From Lingula anatina (lineage: Eukaryota > Brachiopoda > Lingulata > Lingulida > Lingulidae): a stretch of DNA of 64,000 bases. The notes beneath the pieces were generated by a model. It saw only the letters and a program-made list of their open reading frames with translations, was not told the origin of the DNA and did no database searches. This document shows, one piece after another, positions 12,601 to 24,157 of this stretch. The DNA lies in contig NW_019776060.1 in NCBI RefSeq assembly GCF_001039355.2, positions 1-64,000 of the forward strand. Direction: 5' to 3'. Position 1 is the first letter of the stretch. Every line of letters starts with the position of its first letter. The position numbers and the translations under genes were made by a program.

Positions 12601-14328
12601 CCTTACATCACAGCACAATGTGTTTCGAGAACAATCTTTGCTCAAACATTCACACATTTATTTGCAACAGAATCAGCAATGTTTCACTAGTGCCAAACCA
12701 TAGATTAACAGCCATGTTTATACTAGCACTAAATTTGGATCGCAACAGTGGAAAAAAGTACCACAGCAATTTAGTTTCTAGCTCTATTATATATTTAATC
12801 CACAGACAATGTCTATGATTTGGACTATGGCATCACCTTGCCCTTTGACTGACTTCACAAAGGGCTTGTGCGGCCTTGGATCAAACCAGAGTCGCATCGG
12901 TTGACCCAGTGTAAACAGTCCTTAGGTTCTACTATCAAGAGTATGTCACTGATTGCCTCCGTCCCCAATCAATGATCAGAGATAGCCTAGAACCTGGCGG
13001 ATGGGAGCTTCCTACAGGCACACATATAACGGCTGTCTGTACCTGAAGCCTCATGGTACATAGTCAATACATTGAACTACTGCATATTCCAACTGACATT
13101 TTAGGTCAATAATGCATACCATGTTGCATGCATGCGGTGTGTCGTGTTTGGTAAATTTGGTTGCAGAATATTGATGCTGACTTTGCATAAACCAATGTTG
13201 CATATACATCGTCTAGCAGATGTGATATAAGCAGCTAAGACATTGCCATTGCTGCATTTCAATCAAACTTATTTTTAGAATCCTTTCCTTTTCTCTTACA
13301 TGATTGTTATTTCAACTGCATATGCTACAATGTTGAAAATATAAATACTCGAGACTGTAATGCAAGTTGTCATATTGAGGATGGGCTAGAAAGTGTGTGT
13401 GTGTGTGTGTGTGTGGGGGGGGGGGGGGAGTCGTTTGAAATCCTGACCTTCTATAGGAAAAAATGTAGTCAATAATCCTTGATCAATGCAAGTTAATAGT
13501 ATATGCAGAACAAAATATATATTCCTACAATGTGGAGAACAAAGCTAATATATTCAATGAAATAAATAATTTAACAGATCAATTCAATATGGGTCATAAC
13601 ACGTTAAATATGCGGATTTCTCTCACCATGACCTTGGGCACATAAACCTATAAGAGAGTATTCATTTTCAACAACAGTTACAAAGCTTGAAGATGCCACA
13701 GATTGAAATGGGTTAAAGTTCAATCTGGCACATATAAATTCTCTTGGCTGGGGATAATTGCTTTACGCATGCATTTTTTTTTCTACGGTGTGTTGAATGC
13801 ACTCACATTTACTGATGGTATTCACCTTTCTTGACCTATTTATTTTTTTACTATGGATACACAATACACTGTTACCAATTCTCATCTACATTTTTGAACA
13901 CATTACAGTATGCATTGTGGTTATGTAGTTACTAGTTTATTAATGACCTATATGTACATATAACTGCAGTAATTGTCACGATAGCCAAATGTCATGGCTT
14001 ATTATGAAACCATAAAAACTGTCAGGGAATTTGGTGTGGAGCCGCTGGCTGGTACTGTACATGTAAACAACAAGGGGGGGGGGGGGAGAAAGACCATCCA
14101 CACACTTTTTCTGACAAAAAAGTCTAGGTTAAAAATTGCTGCTGAAGACTACCCCACACTGCTAAAAGCTTTATATTCTCTTTTAAAGTATCTGATAAGA
14201 GAAAATCCACAGATACAATTATGATTCCCTCTTCCTCCTTTTAAGTGTAATTTATGTATTAAAAGATAAACATGAGGACCATTCACAAAATCAAACCAAA
14301 ATATAATTTCTCTATTTGGTATACTTAC
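9637..14328. other. KANSL1 intron 1, proximal part
   Basis: Unique AT-rich intronic sequence. It holds C runs near 10556-10572 and 11349-11362, an A run near 12505-12522, a (GT)n followed by a G run near 13396-13430, and a G run near 14076-14087. No further exon was recognised. Confidence 0.45.
10255..10520. repeat. Imperfect long inverted repeat (possible MITE)
   Basis: Arms of about 90 bases (roughly 10258-10345 and 10425-10520) are inverted copies of each other. Shared words include TAAATATGGCCG, ATTCCCTGATGA and CAGACT. The centre contains CACGTG. No clear target duplication was found, so the element boundaries are approximate. Confidence 0.5.
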
Positions 14329-15533
14329 AGTGGGAGTTGATGTTTTGTTGGTTCACACTCTTCCCAGTCCATTTCATCACAACTTTCACCTCCAGAACTG
14401 CTCTCTGTGGCATCAGAGTCGATTGCAGATTCTGCATGTCGTAAATTCATTGATAAATTCCCAGCCGTTCTATCTATATCATCACAAAGTTCTTCGTCCA
14501 ACGTTAACACACTACGAGAGTCTGTGTTGTTGCTTGAGAGGCGCTGGCGCAGTGTTATCTGCGACGCCTGCAGTCTACGAACCAGATTTACTAACGATGC
14601 AGTGGACAAATTTTTTACATCCTCACTCTGAAGAAGTTCAGTTTTGAGATCAGTGGTAGGTAACAGATTAGGGTCTGGTAGCCTGTTGCTGTTCGCTATG
14701 GACTGTAGATTACGATGCTGTGTGGTTACAAACCCCATCATCTGTTGCCGCGTGTGTGTGACTGCTTGCTGAGCCTGCAAGCGCCTTAGGCGTTTCAACA
14801 AACGTGTGGCACGTTTCTCAAGATGTTGTTGTCTGTGCGAACTGTCATTGTTATTTTCTGGACGAGAGGATCCAGAGTTGTTTGTTGTCGCCTGTGACTC
14901 TCTACTGCTCCCAGCAACATTGGTCACTGGCTGATCTGACCCATCATCCGTAGAAGACTGGGCAGCATTGTTGTTTACATTATTAGCATTCTGTGTATTG
15001 GAGTCCGAGTTCAAATTTGTACTTTTAGGCACTTTGGAGTTCTGTAGTGTTACACTGGTAATAGTTTTGGTATTTCCATTGGTGGCTCTCTGCAAGCCAT
15101 TTTTCCCATTGGCAGCTGTAACTGAAATTGTCTTGATAATCTTTGAATGAGTCATTTTGTCACCATTTTCCATAGCAATATCACCGTTTGTGGACACTTT
15201 CCCTTCAGACAATCCACTAGATAAATAGTGATTGTGGTGATTGTTGTTTCGATTCGTTCCCAGGGCAAGTTTGATTATTCTGCTCTGATGAGCAAGGTTC
15301 AGAGTTCTTGTATCAAGATTTTTGTGAATGTGTGATGCTAGAGTTATCTGAGGCTTGTTTGCAGTTTGATCAACTGGCGATCGTCGAGTTAGCAGGTCTG
15401 TATCGCCGGGATTGGCAATATGGTCTCTGCCGTTGACGATGGACGATGTATCACCGTTAGGTGAACTGGGAGAGAGCTTTACACGGGCTTGGGTGGCAGC
15501 CTCCGCAGTCAAAGCAGGCGCCATCGTCGCCAT
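14329..15533 (-). CDS. KANSL1: KANSL1 exon 1 (N-terminal coding exon)
   Basis: First coding exon, 401 whole codons and two bases of a split Leu codon, ending at donor GTAAGTATAC. I start at 15533 because MATMAPALTAEAATQARVKL matches the conserved vertebrate KANSL1 start (MAAMAPALT); the frame is open 11 codons further up, and a second ATG four codons in has the better Kozak context. After a low-complexity Asn/Ser/Thr-rich stretch come a basic coiled-coil segment (RATRLLKRLRRLQAQQAVTH) and the acidic DSDATESSSGGESCDEMDWE motif, equivalent to the human DSDVTDSSSGGES region. Together with exon 2 this gives 700 codons of the nuclear NSL-complex scaffold. Confidence 0.94.
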
Positions 15534-16591
15534 GCACCACAGCCTTAGAGGCAGGGGGCCGGACATTGAGGGCCCCTCATGGGTGCCAAGCCCTGTGAAG
15601 GGATCAGAAGATTAAACAGTGACTACATTAATTTTTCTTATGTCACGATCGTATCAGTTCAGTCACCTGCTGCCAAAAATGCGGATTTCCGAGGTCACCT
15701 TTTATGAAACACGTGACTGCGTTAGTGCGTAAGATGCTATTTCAGGAGGGGCTTGATTCAAAGCTCTTAATGAAAATTGTGCACAATAAAAATTGTAGAT
15801 TTATATCTCTTCGTGTTACAATTTACCATATTTACTTAGATCTCTTGACAGAGCCTCATATTATCAGCGATCGAAACAATAAAATTTGGCTTATTCATCA
15901 TACCACGTGACTCCACGTCTGTCTGGCGATTTTTTCTTCGACGCCCTGTGCACTGGTGTTTTCAAATCCTTCGTAATGTCCTTTAAAATCCGTGATTTGG
16001 CTTGAAACTTCTAGAGGCTAAAGATGAAACTGTTCCCTTCAAATTGATGTTTAAATTAAGTCCGCCAGTGGTCTCTGTTGCCTACAATCCTGCATGAAAT
16101 TTAATCACGTAATGGCGAACATCGATCTTTGTATGTGAGATCCACCACAATACAAGAATGCAGGAGGCCCATGTTTTATTGAGGGGTTGCGTCAATTGGA
16201 GGATCCCCCTCTAGTAGCAATTGCTCATTGGCTGTTGCGGTTTGTTATGGGCAAGTATTGCAATGAAGTTACTCCCCTCTGCAGAGAGTAATTGAAGAGA
16301 AAATTGTTATAATAAACTTTCGTATGTTTGAGAAAATAAACGTGTGAACTATTTTAGCAATTTACCATTTATCTTTTTTTATATAAAATCAATAGAATTC
16401 TAAATTGTTTTGTATCAAGGTTAATACATTGCCTGAGAGATATTGACCATAAGTGGGGTAAGACTGATATGGAGGGAAAGCGCATTTCATCTCCTCTTGC
16501 CGCGAAAATCCTGAAACAAATACGGGAATTGCGCATTAATTTAGTCTCAATTCATTTAAATTACAATTTACGTTAATGGCTTAATGTTGCT
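15534..16591 (-). promoter_or_regulatory. KANSL1 5' UTR and likely promoter region
   Basis: Upstream of the KANSL1 start on the minus strand. It holds a GC-richer patch around 15540-15610 and two CACGTGAC E-box sites (about 15709 and 15903), each on the plus strand. I see no TATA box and no upstream gene. The transcription start is not determined. Confidence 0.4.
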
Positions 16592-18711
16592 ATGTGCTTT
16601 TAGATTAGGCTATCTAGACGACTGTAGCACACATCAGTGGCAAATTCTTGCTTTATTCTATCTGCGACTTCAGATTGTAAAACAAAGGTTTCTTTATTTT
16701 CATAAAAGAAAAAGGAAAAAACTATGCTTTCAATTGAGTATTCTGCAATGAAAACCACATTTAACCTACATGCCGACCTTTGGATTGTTCATTTAGTTTC
16801 TATATAATTTAAACATTATACAAACATATTACAACTAGACGGAGAACAACATGTTATTGGTCCCCGGGCCAGTAGGGCCTACTGTATGATGCAAAAATTG
16901 CATTTACTTTCACCATGCTTGAAAGTAAAGGATCTGAAGTTCCTACAGTGTGCCACAGCCGTAATAAATCTTCCTCTTATGATTACGTTTTAATTAGGAC
17001 CAAAGATATGCATTAAGGCGGCAGAGAGAGGGTTCAGCGTAGGCCTAAAAAGTAGACCGTATATAGGGCCTATAGGCCTACTGTAGGGCCTATATAAGCA
17101 AAGCGCTAAATATAAACCAGTATGAACAGACCTCTATAAAGTCATATTTTAATTTATTTCTGAATACGATTGTGGAACGCCGACTCCACCGCAGGTTGTC
17201 CAGTCGACGCCCCAACGCCAGAAGAAAAAGCGTACATGTAATTATCGCACAGAGAAAAGATGTTTTTCAGTCGAATAATGAATGGGCACAAATAACACAA
17301 TGGTGGAATTGAGGAGCTGGCTTCGTCCTCGTTAGCACTACTGGGGGATCTGTGGCAATCAGATCTAAATGAAACATATATGTCTAAGAAACGCATCAGT
17401 CTGTTTTAATACGAAGACGTGCCGAAAAGCATGATGTCTTTATAAGTAGGCCCTATACCTACCAATAACATACACATTTTGCTTATAAACATCTTGCGTT
17501 AGATCAAAATGAATAAACCTTCTGTGTAACTCCCGGTTTTACATCAAAATTTAGGTATGATTCATCCAGTTGTGATGTTCAAAAGGCCAATATATGAAAT
17601 CTAACACTGGACTCGTGACAACTGCATTAAAACGTACCAGCAGTGTCACCTATAGTGACAGTTCCCTGATGATGTCCTTGTGATAAAGTCAGAGTTTCTG
17701 CATAACATCTACATGTAGCAGAGGTACGTGATCGAGTGTCCAGTATAAGATTATAAATATCTTTGCCTCCTGGTTTTAGAGTTAAAGAATTATTTTGTGC
17801 CTGCTGAAGCTTATGACAGCAAAAAACTTTTCATTATTATTATTATTATTAAAATAACAGCGGTTTTAACAGTGTATATACCGTGCTCCGTGATTTATTA
17901 CTTTTGGCGGGGTTAAGTTTATTACTCTTCTGTTCACTAAGGGCGGATATAGACCTTTTTGTCGGTAGTGATAAAAACTTGCAGATTAGTTTGACTTTTT
18001 GTAGTAAACAGCTGAATTAATAACAACGTCGAACAAGGCAAATAAGTTCTTTGCGTAACTGCTCATAATACCTAAAATGGGATCTTTTGTGAATACATAC
18101 ATCATATTATACGTGGAAACTCCATTATTTCAGGTGGCATTGTAATGACATAAAAAAAACGATATGTGCCCAATTAAATACAGACTATTATAAGCAGCCT
18201 CAATGGTCTATCAATCCCCAAAGTTTGAACTTCTTAATCCCAATGGTCTAGGGGGAAATCGCAGAAATCACAATGTGTAATAATAAAAGAATCGTCCGAC
18301 AGTTCCTACCCCCGCACTAAAATTCCGAAGGACCCATGCACATTACTGGTGATGTACATGTAGGTCTATCAATCACCAATGTTTGAACCTCCTCAGTCTA
18401 TGTATTGATCTAGGATAGATAGTGGAAATTACAAACGCATGGACTAACGGACGTGCGGGAAAACATGATGTCACAAAAGTACGGGGATAACAGAAATACA
18501 TGTACCAGTAGATCTACCTGTAGGCCTATCTTTCCTCTACCGGTCCTGTCTACAGCAATTTTGTCTGTCTTATGGGCATTATCCACGCTAACAGGCCTAT
18601 CAATCCTCAAAGTTTCAACTTTGTCACAAAATCTGCGATAAAAACAGCAATATGTTAAATAGAAGTATTGTCCTTATAAAAATAAGATTAAAATGGTGTC
18701 TATCCAATCAA
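16592..18711. repeat. Duplicated non-coding block A, copy A1
   Basis: Nearly the same sequence as 18739-20880: in a 240-base sample around 17161-17400 I count about four differences. No gene recognised; a minus-strand frame at 17154-17396 is broken by a 4-bp deletion in the other copy. Contains (TTA)n near 17833-17850 whose length differs between copies. Probably one haplotype of a single locus. Confidence 0.85.
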
Positions 18712-18736
18712 GGAGTTATAACAGAAGGAGATTACA

Positions 18737-18737
18737 N
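18737..18737. other. Single-n contig join A1/A2
   Basis: The n follows about 25 unmatched bases after A1 and is immediately followed by the start of copy A2. It marks an assembly join rather than a sequenced ambiguous base. Confidence 0.8.
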
Positions 18738-18738
18738 C

Positions 18739-19991
18739 TGTGCTTTTAGATTAGGCTATCTAGACGACTGTAGCACACATCAGTGGCAAATTCTTGCTTT
18801 ATTCTATCTGCGACTTCAGATTGTAAAACAAAGGTTTCTTTATTTTCATAAAAGAAAAAGGAAAAAACTATAGGCTATGCTTTCAATTGAGTATTCTGCA
18901 ATGAAAACCACATTTAACCTACATGCCGACCTTTGGATTGTTCATTTAGTTTCTATATAATTTAAACATTATACAAACATATTACAACTAGACGGAGAAC
19001 AACATGTTATTGGTCCCCGGGCCAGTAGGGCCTACTGTATGATGCAAAAATTGCATTTACTTTCACCATGCTTGAAAGTAAAGGATCTGAAGTTCCTACA
19101 GTGTGCCACAGCCGTAATAAATCTTCCGGAATAAAGGTCCTCTTATGATTACGTTTTAATTAGGACCAAAGATATGCATTAAGGCGGCAGAGAGAGTAGC
19201 GTAGGCCTAAAAAGTAGACCGTATATAGGGCCTATAGGCCTACTGTAGGGCCTATATAAGCAAAGCGCTAAATATAAACCAGTATGAACAGACCTCTATA
19301 AAGTCATATTTTAATTTATTTCTGAATACGATTGTGGAACGCCGACTCCACCGCAGGTTGTCCCGTCGACGCCCCAACGCCAGAAGAAAAAGCGTATGTA
19401 ATTATCGCACAGAGAAAAGATGTTTTTCAGTCGAATAATGAATGGGCACAAATAACACAATGGTGGAATTGAGGAGCTGGCTTCGTCCTCGTTAGCAGTA
19501 CTGGGGGATCTGTGGCAATCAGATCTAAATGAAACATATATGTCTAAGAAACGCATCAGTCTGTTTTAAAACGAAGACGTGCCGAAAAGCATGATGTCTT
19601 TATAAGTAGGCCCTATACCTACCAATAACATACACATTTTGCTTATAAACATCTTGCGTTAGATCAAAATGAATAAACCTTCTGTGTAACTCCCGGTTTT
19701 ACATCAAAATTTAGTTATGATTCATCCAGTTGTGATGTTCATAAAGGCAAATATATGAAATCTAACACTGGACTCGTGACAACTGCATTAAAACGTACCA
19801 GCAGTGTCACCTATAGTGACAGTTCCCCGATGATGTCCTTGTGATGAAGTCGGAGTTTCTACATAACATCTACATGTAGCAGATGTACGTGATCGAGTGT
19901 CCAGTATAAGATTATAAATATCTTTGCCTCCTGGTTTTAGAGTTAAAGAATTATTTTGTGCCTGCTGAAGCTTATGACAGCAAAAAACTTT

Positions 19992-20025
<34 letters not shown>

Positions 20026-20880
20026 AATAACAGCGGTTTTAACAGTGTATATACCGTGCTCCGTGATTTATTACTTTTGGCGGGGTTAAGTTTATTACTC
20101 TTCTGTTCACTAGGGGCGGATATAGACCTTTTTGTCGGTAGTGATAAAAACTTGCAGATTAGTTTGACTTTTTGTAGTAAACAGCTGAATTAATAACAAC
20201 GTCGAACAAGGCAAATAGGTTCTTTGTGTAACTGCTCATAATACCTAAAATGGGATCTATTGTGAATACATACATTATATTATACGTGGAAACTCCATTA
20301 TTTCAGGTGGTATTGTAATGACATAAAAAAAACGATATGTGCCCAATTAAATACAGAATATAAGCAGCCTGAATGGTCTATCAATCACTAAAGTTTGAAC
20401 TTCTTAATCCCAATGGTCTAGGGGGAAATCGCAGAAATCACAATGTGTAATAATAAAAGAATCGTCCGACAGTTCCTACCCCCCGCACTAAAATTCCGAA
20501 GGACCCATGCACATTACTGGTGATGTACATGTAGATCTATCAATCACCAATGTTTGAACCTCCTCAATCTATATATGTATTGATCTAGGATAGATAGTGG
20601 AAATTACAAACGCATGGACTAACGGGCGTGCGGGAAAACATGATGTCACAAAAATACGGGGATAACAGAAATACCAGTAGATCTACCTGTAGGCCTATCT
20701 TTCCTCTACCAGTTCTGTTTACAGCGATTTTGTCTGTCTTATGAGCATTATCCACGCTAACAGGCCTATCAATCCTCAAAGTTTCAACTTTGTCACAAAA
20801 CCTGCGATAAAAACAGCCATATGTCAAATAGAAGTATTGTCCTTATTAAAATAAGATTAAAATGGTGTCTATCCAATTAA
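18739..20880. repeat. Duplicated non-coding block A, copy A2
   Basis: Second version of block A, continuing without break into block B copy B1 at about 20872. It differs from A1 by scattered substitutions, short indels and a longer (TTA)n near 19997-20023. It ends in TCCAATTAA, the word at which A1 stops matching. Confidence 0.85.
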
Positions 20881-23800
20881 TTCTCACCATCGTGATAACG
20901 CAAGCCGTCATAACAAGTGTAAACCACAAACAGTTAGGCCTACGTGTCTTGAAAAAAAGTGTTTCCCGGGTTTGACTGTGCTGTAATTGCACAGTGAGTG
21001 GCACTAGTATATAGCTCTTTTTTTTTCCTGATATCTTTCACGTCACCCTTGTCTATTGTTTTGCCACATAGAGGTATACCATCAATGTGTTATATCATCC
21101 CTTTGTTACATGATCCTTTTGTTATATTATCCCTGTGTTATGTCAACCCTGTGTTATATGATATAGGCCTACCTGTGCGTGTGTTATGTTCCATCTTCTA
21201 AAATAAAAAAAAAGTAAGGGGTACGACTTGTTTTTTACCCAAAACTGGCATAAACGTAAAATATTTGGTGTTTATGACATTCAAACTAGAATTATTGATA
21301 GAGAATGATTATTGATTTAGCCAATAAATTGATCGTTAATAAAATACACAACATCAGAAATGTATTACACTGTTAAAGCACCGTCGTGTTATAACTTTGG
21401 AAATTAGGAATTTGACGATTTAAGACTAAATTTAAAAAGGAATTAAACATGCGACCTAAAACAGATTTTAATGACATACATTGGCAAAAATTCGGTGTCG
21501 CCCCGAACAAAGTTGAAAATCGTTTTTCTATTCAGGCATGACGTAAAGGTCGGGGAATGCTATGCTGAAGTTCGTTGATTTAATTTTTTCAGTAGATATC
21601 CACAGTTATGTCTTTGGCTTATTTATGACAGTTTGTCTGCTATCAATCGAGAATTTTGGCATGAACTTTATTTCATCACACAAACTTGGCCTATAGTATA
21701 GAGTGCCGCTGTACAGCATAAACTCGCAGCTGACTAAAGATACAGTACTACTAAGAACCAAAATGCACATAATACACAAATATTTTAGAACAAAAAGATC
21801 ATCACTCCATGGAGCTTTTAATCCCCTAAACCTGCATAGGCTGTATTAGGTATATGTTTTATGGACCGTTCAGTTAATTCCAATATGCCTTTTCTTTAAA
21901 TTCACGTATTAAATTTGCAAGGACCAAGAATCTAACGCAAGTATTAAAGAAAATCCCTAGCAATGACTGTGTGAATCTGTGGAGCATTTCCCAGATTTTT
22001 GCGACATACATTTCCAGAAGATTTTTATTTTCTACAATAGACTTACCTTACTAACTGTTATGTTGCCAACATCTTACACTGTAGCTCTGAAAATGCACAT
22101 ATCAGATCCTGACGAGTACACTTTTTATATCGAGTTTTTTTTTATATCAATAAGCTTGAATTAACAAGTACATACGTTGTTCACAATATCTTAACTGCAT
22201 TGTTCACAGACTTATTGGGATTTGATATTTCACAAGGTAAGGGGGCGCAAAAAGATAGGAAACGTTAAAACGCGCCTTATTATATACTTCTTTTTTTATT
22301 ATCACTGATCGCCTTTGTAACAAATTTAATGGGCGAACATTAGAAAGCGTTTTTTAATACATCGAATAGCTTTAATACACTGTATTGAACTGAGCCTATG
22401 TAGAAATCGCGGTAAAATGCTCAGAATATATACATAGTGTTGACAAACTTTAAACAAGGTATGGGGTTTGCATCTAAGAGACGTACATTACAGCAAAGAG
22501 CATTCGTACAGTTGTTGTGTTATTTAATTGTAAAAGTAGCAAGATACAGACTACGTAGTAATAGCATACGTAACATCCCTTTTCTAGAGATAATATGGGG
22601 AGTGAGGTGGGGTGGGGAGGGGGAGATTTCTTAACCATTTAGGTGCCAAAACAAGTATTTACCCTAGGATTTGCTTTTCATCAAAACGAAAAACATTTTT
22701 TTATATGCGGCACATTCACAGATTTAAAGTCTACTAAAGCATGTATTTGTGTTATGAGGCGTCGCTCACTGATCAATATGAACTTAGGGCGCGGTTATAA
22801 TAAATTCTCCAGTAACATATATGCTGTGTGAGTAGAAAAATTACCAGCGAATTTTTTCGTGATTTTGTTAATTGAAATTGGGTATAAACAGAATAATAAA
22901 CTACAGTCATTTTGTTTCACTTTTTGAGCAGTTGGGCCCGACCGTCTTCGCTCAAGTATAAGGGCGAATATTAAAAAGTGTTTATGTTTGATTGGGAAAT
23001 TATATAATAAGACACTTAGAAAAACACAGTCGTACGTTGTTTGTAAAAGTGTTTATAGCCTTGTTCAGAATGTCGCACCTTCTATTGCTGTAAAGACACT
23101 CTTCACCGACGTCACTTGCGTTTAAATTGGCCAGACCGTAGCAGACGATAATTTGGATGTTCCTGCTCACTAATCTGAGGCTCGAGATCACAAACGGCAA
23201 TTTTCTTTTATGAGACCTGAACTAACTACATAAAATTGTAATGAGTGGATGGACCGCTGAATCGTGTCTTTTAATGCTTAAAAGAGAGACGTTTTAAAAC
23301 AAAATTTACATGCAGTTTTGGGCATTTTTGAGTGCATGGCAGAACGCGTCCGGCGCGGGGAAACTTTTAACTTTTCTTACAGCTATATCCTTACACGTAT
23401 AAGCAAAAACGCTGAGTACGTACCTCATTATATTCTTAAAAATGCACTAATTCAAAAGTCAGTGATCGACTTAATTCGTTCAGTGAATTCAAAGGAATTA
23501 CTGTCGAAAATTTAACATGTCAGCACTTTTTCAAAGACAAATACATGTGATTGATATATATAAATATATTTTCCACATATGACAATCATAATTTTCATCA
23601 CGCACATTTGTAAGGACACGTTTATTTGTAATTGTTTTATTCTTGTTTAAATCTCATAAGTAATAATCCGATGTTTAATCTGAAATACGGGTCACGTTTG
23701 GTCCCTGGCAAAACCATAGAAACATAATGTTACCATAGCAACATAATCAAAATTGTGAAGTGACTTACTTCACTGATCGAGCTTTACTACATGTATCTGA

Positions 23801-24148
23801 TCTTATGATTTGATGCATTTGATATATGCTGATAGGTTATCAACCTTTTCGTCACTAAAATAAACCCATATTCGGAACCTAAAATTTTATTCAGCAGAGG
23901 CAAAATTTTTTTTCTATCATATCTTGCAAACGGAGCACAAATCAGTTACCACAATTTCATAGTGATTGGGTTATGAAACATTTGGCTGTGTAAAGGGGTC
24001 GCATTGTTGATGGAATGAAAGTGTGGAAATATTTTTGGTGGCCGAAGGTGCCCTAGGGTTAAAGGTGCCCCAGTCTCCCCAACAAATTACACACCAGCAG
24101 ATACCATTCGCCTTTTTCACCAGTTATTTTACACTCACAATCAATGTA
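20872..24148. repeat. Duplicated non-coding block B, copy B1
   Basis: Matches 24158-27541 with a few per cent differences plus indels, but a stretch of about 600 bases (22171-22772 against 25618-26215) looks identical. Lacks the hAT-like MITE present in B2. Small open frames are shared by both copies (22437-22634 and 22643-22831), but they have no splice or homology support. Confidence 0.85.
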
Positions 24149-24156
24149 GGCCCTAT

Positions 24157-24157
24157 N
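24157..24157. other. Single-n contig join B1/B2
   Basis: The n sits about 8 bases after the end of B1 and directly before the first base of B2 (GATCCAATTAATTC), so it marks a contig join. Confidence 0.8.

Noticed and set aside
14330-15615. Plus-strand frames at 14330-14647, 14968-15150 and 15412-15615
   Set aside because: Antisense shadows of KANSL1 exon 1.
17154-17396. Minus-strand 80-codon frame repeated at 19311-19556
   Set aside because: The second copy has a 4-bp deletion that changes the frame, there are no splice or homology signals, and the duplication itself explains the repetition.
22437-22831. Two small frames identical in B1 and B2
   Set aside because: Identity follows from a block without any differences, so it says nothing about coding; no homology recognised. 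Kept only as part of the low-variation finding.
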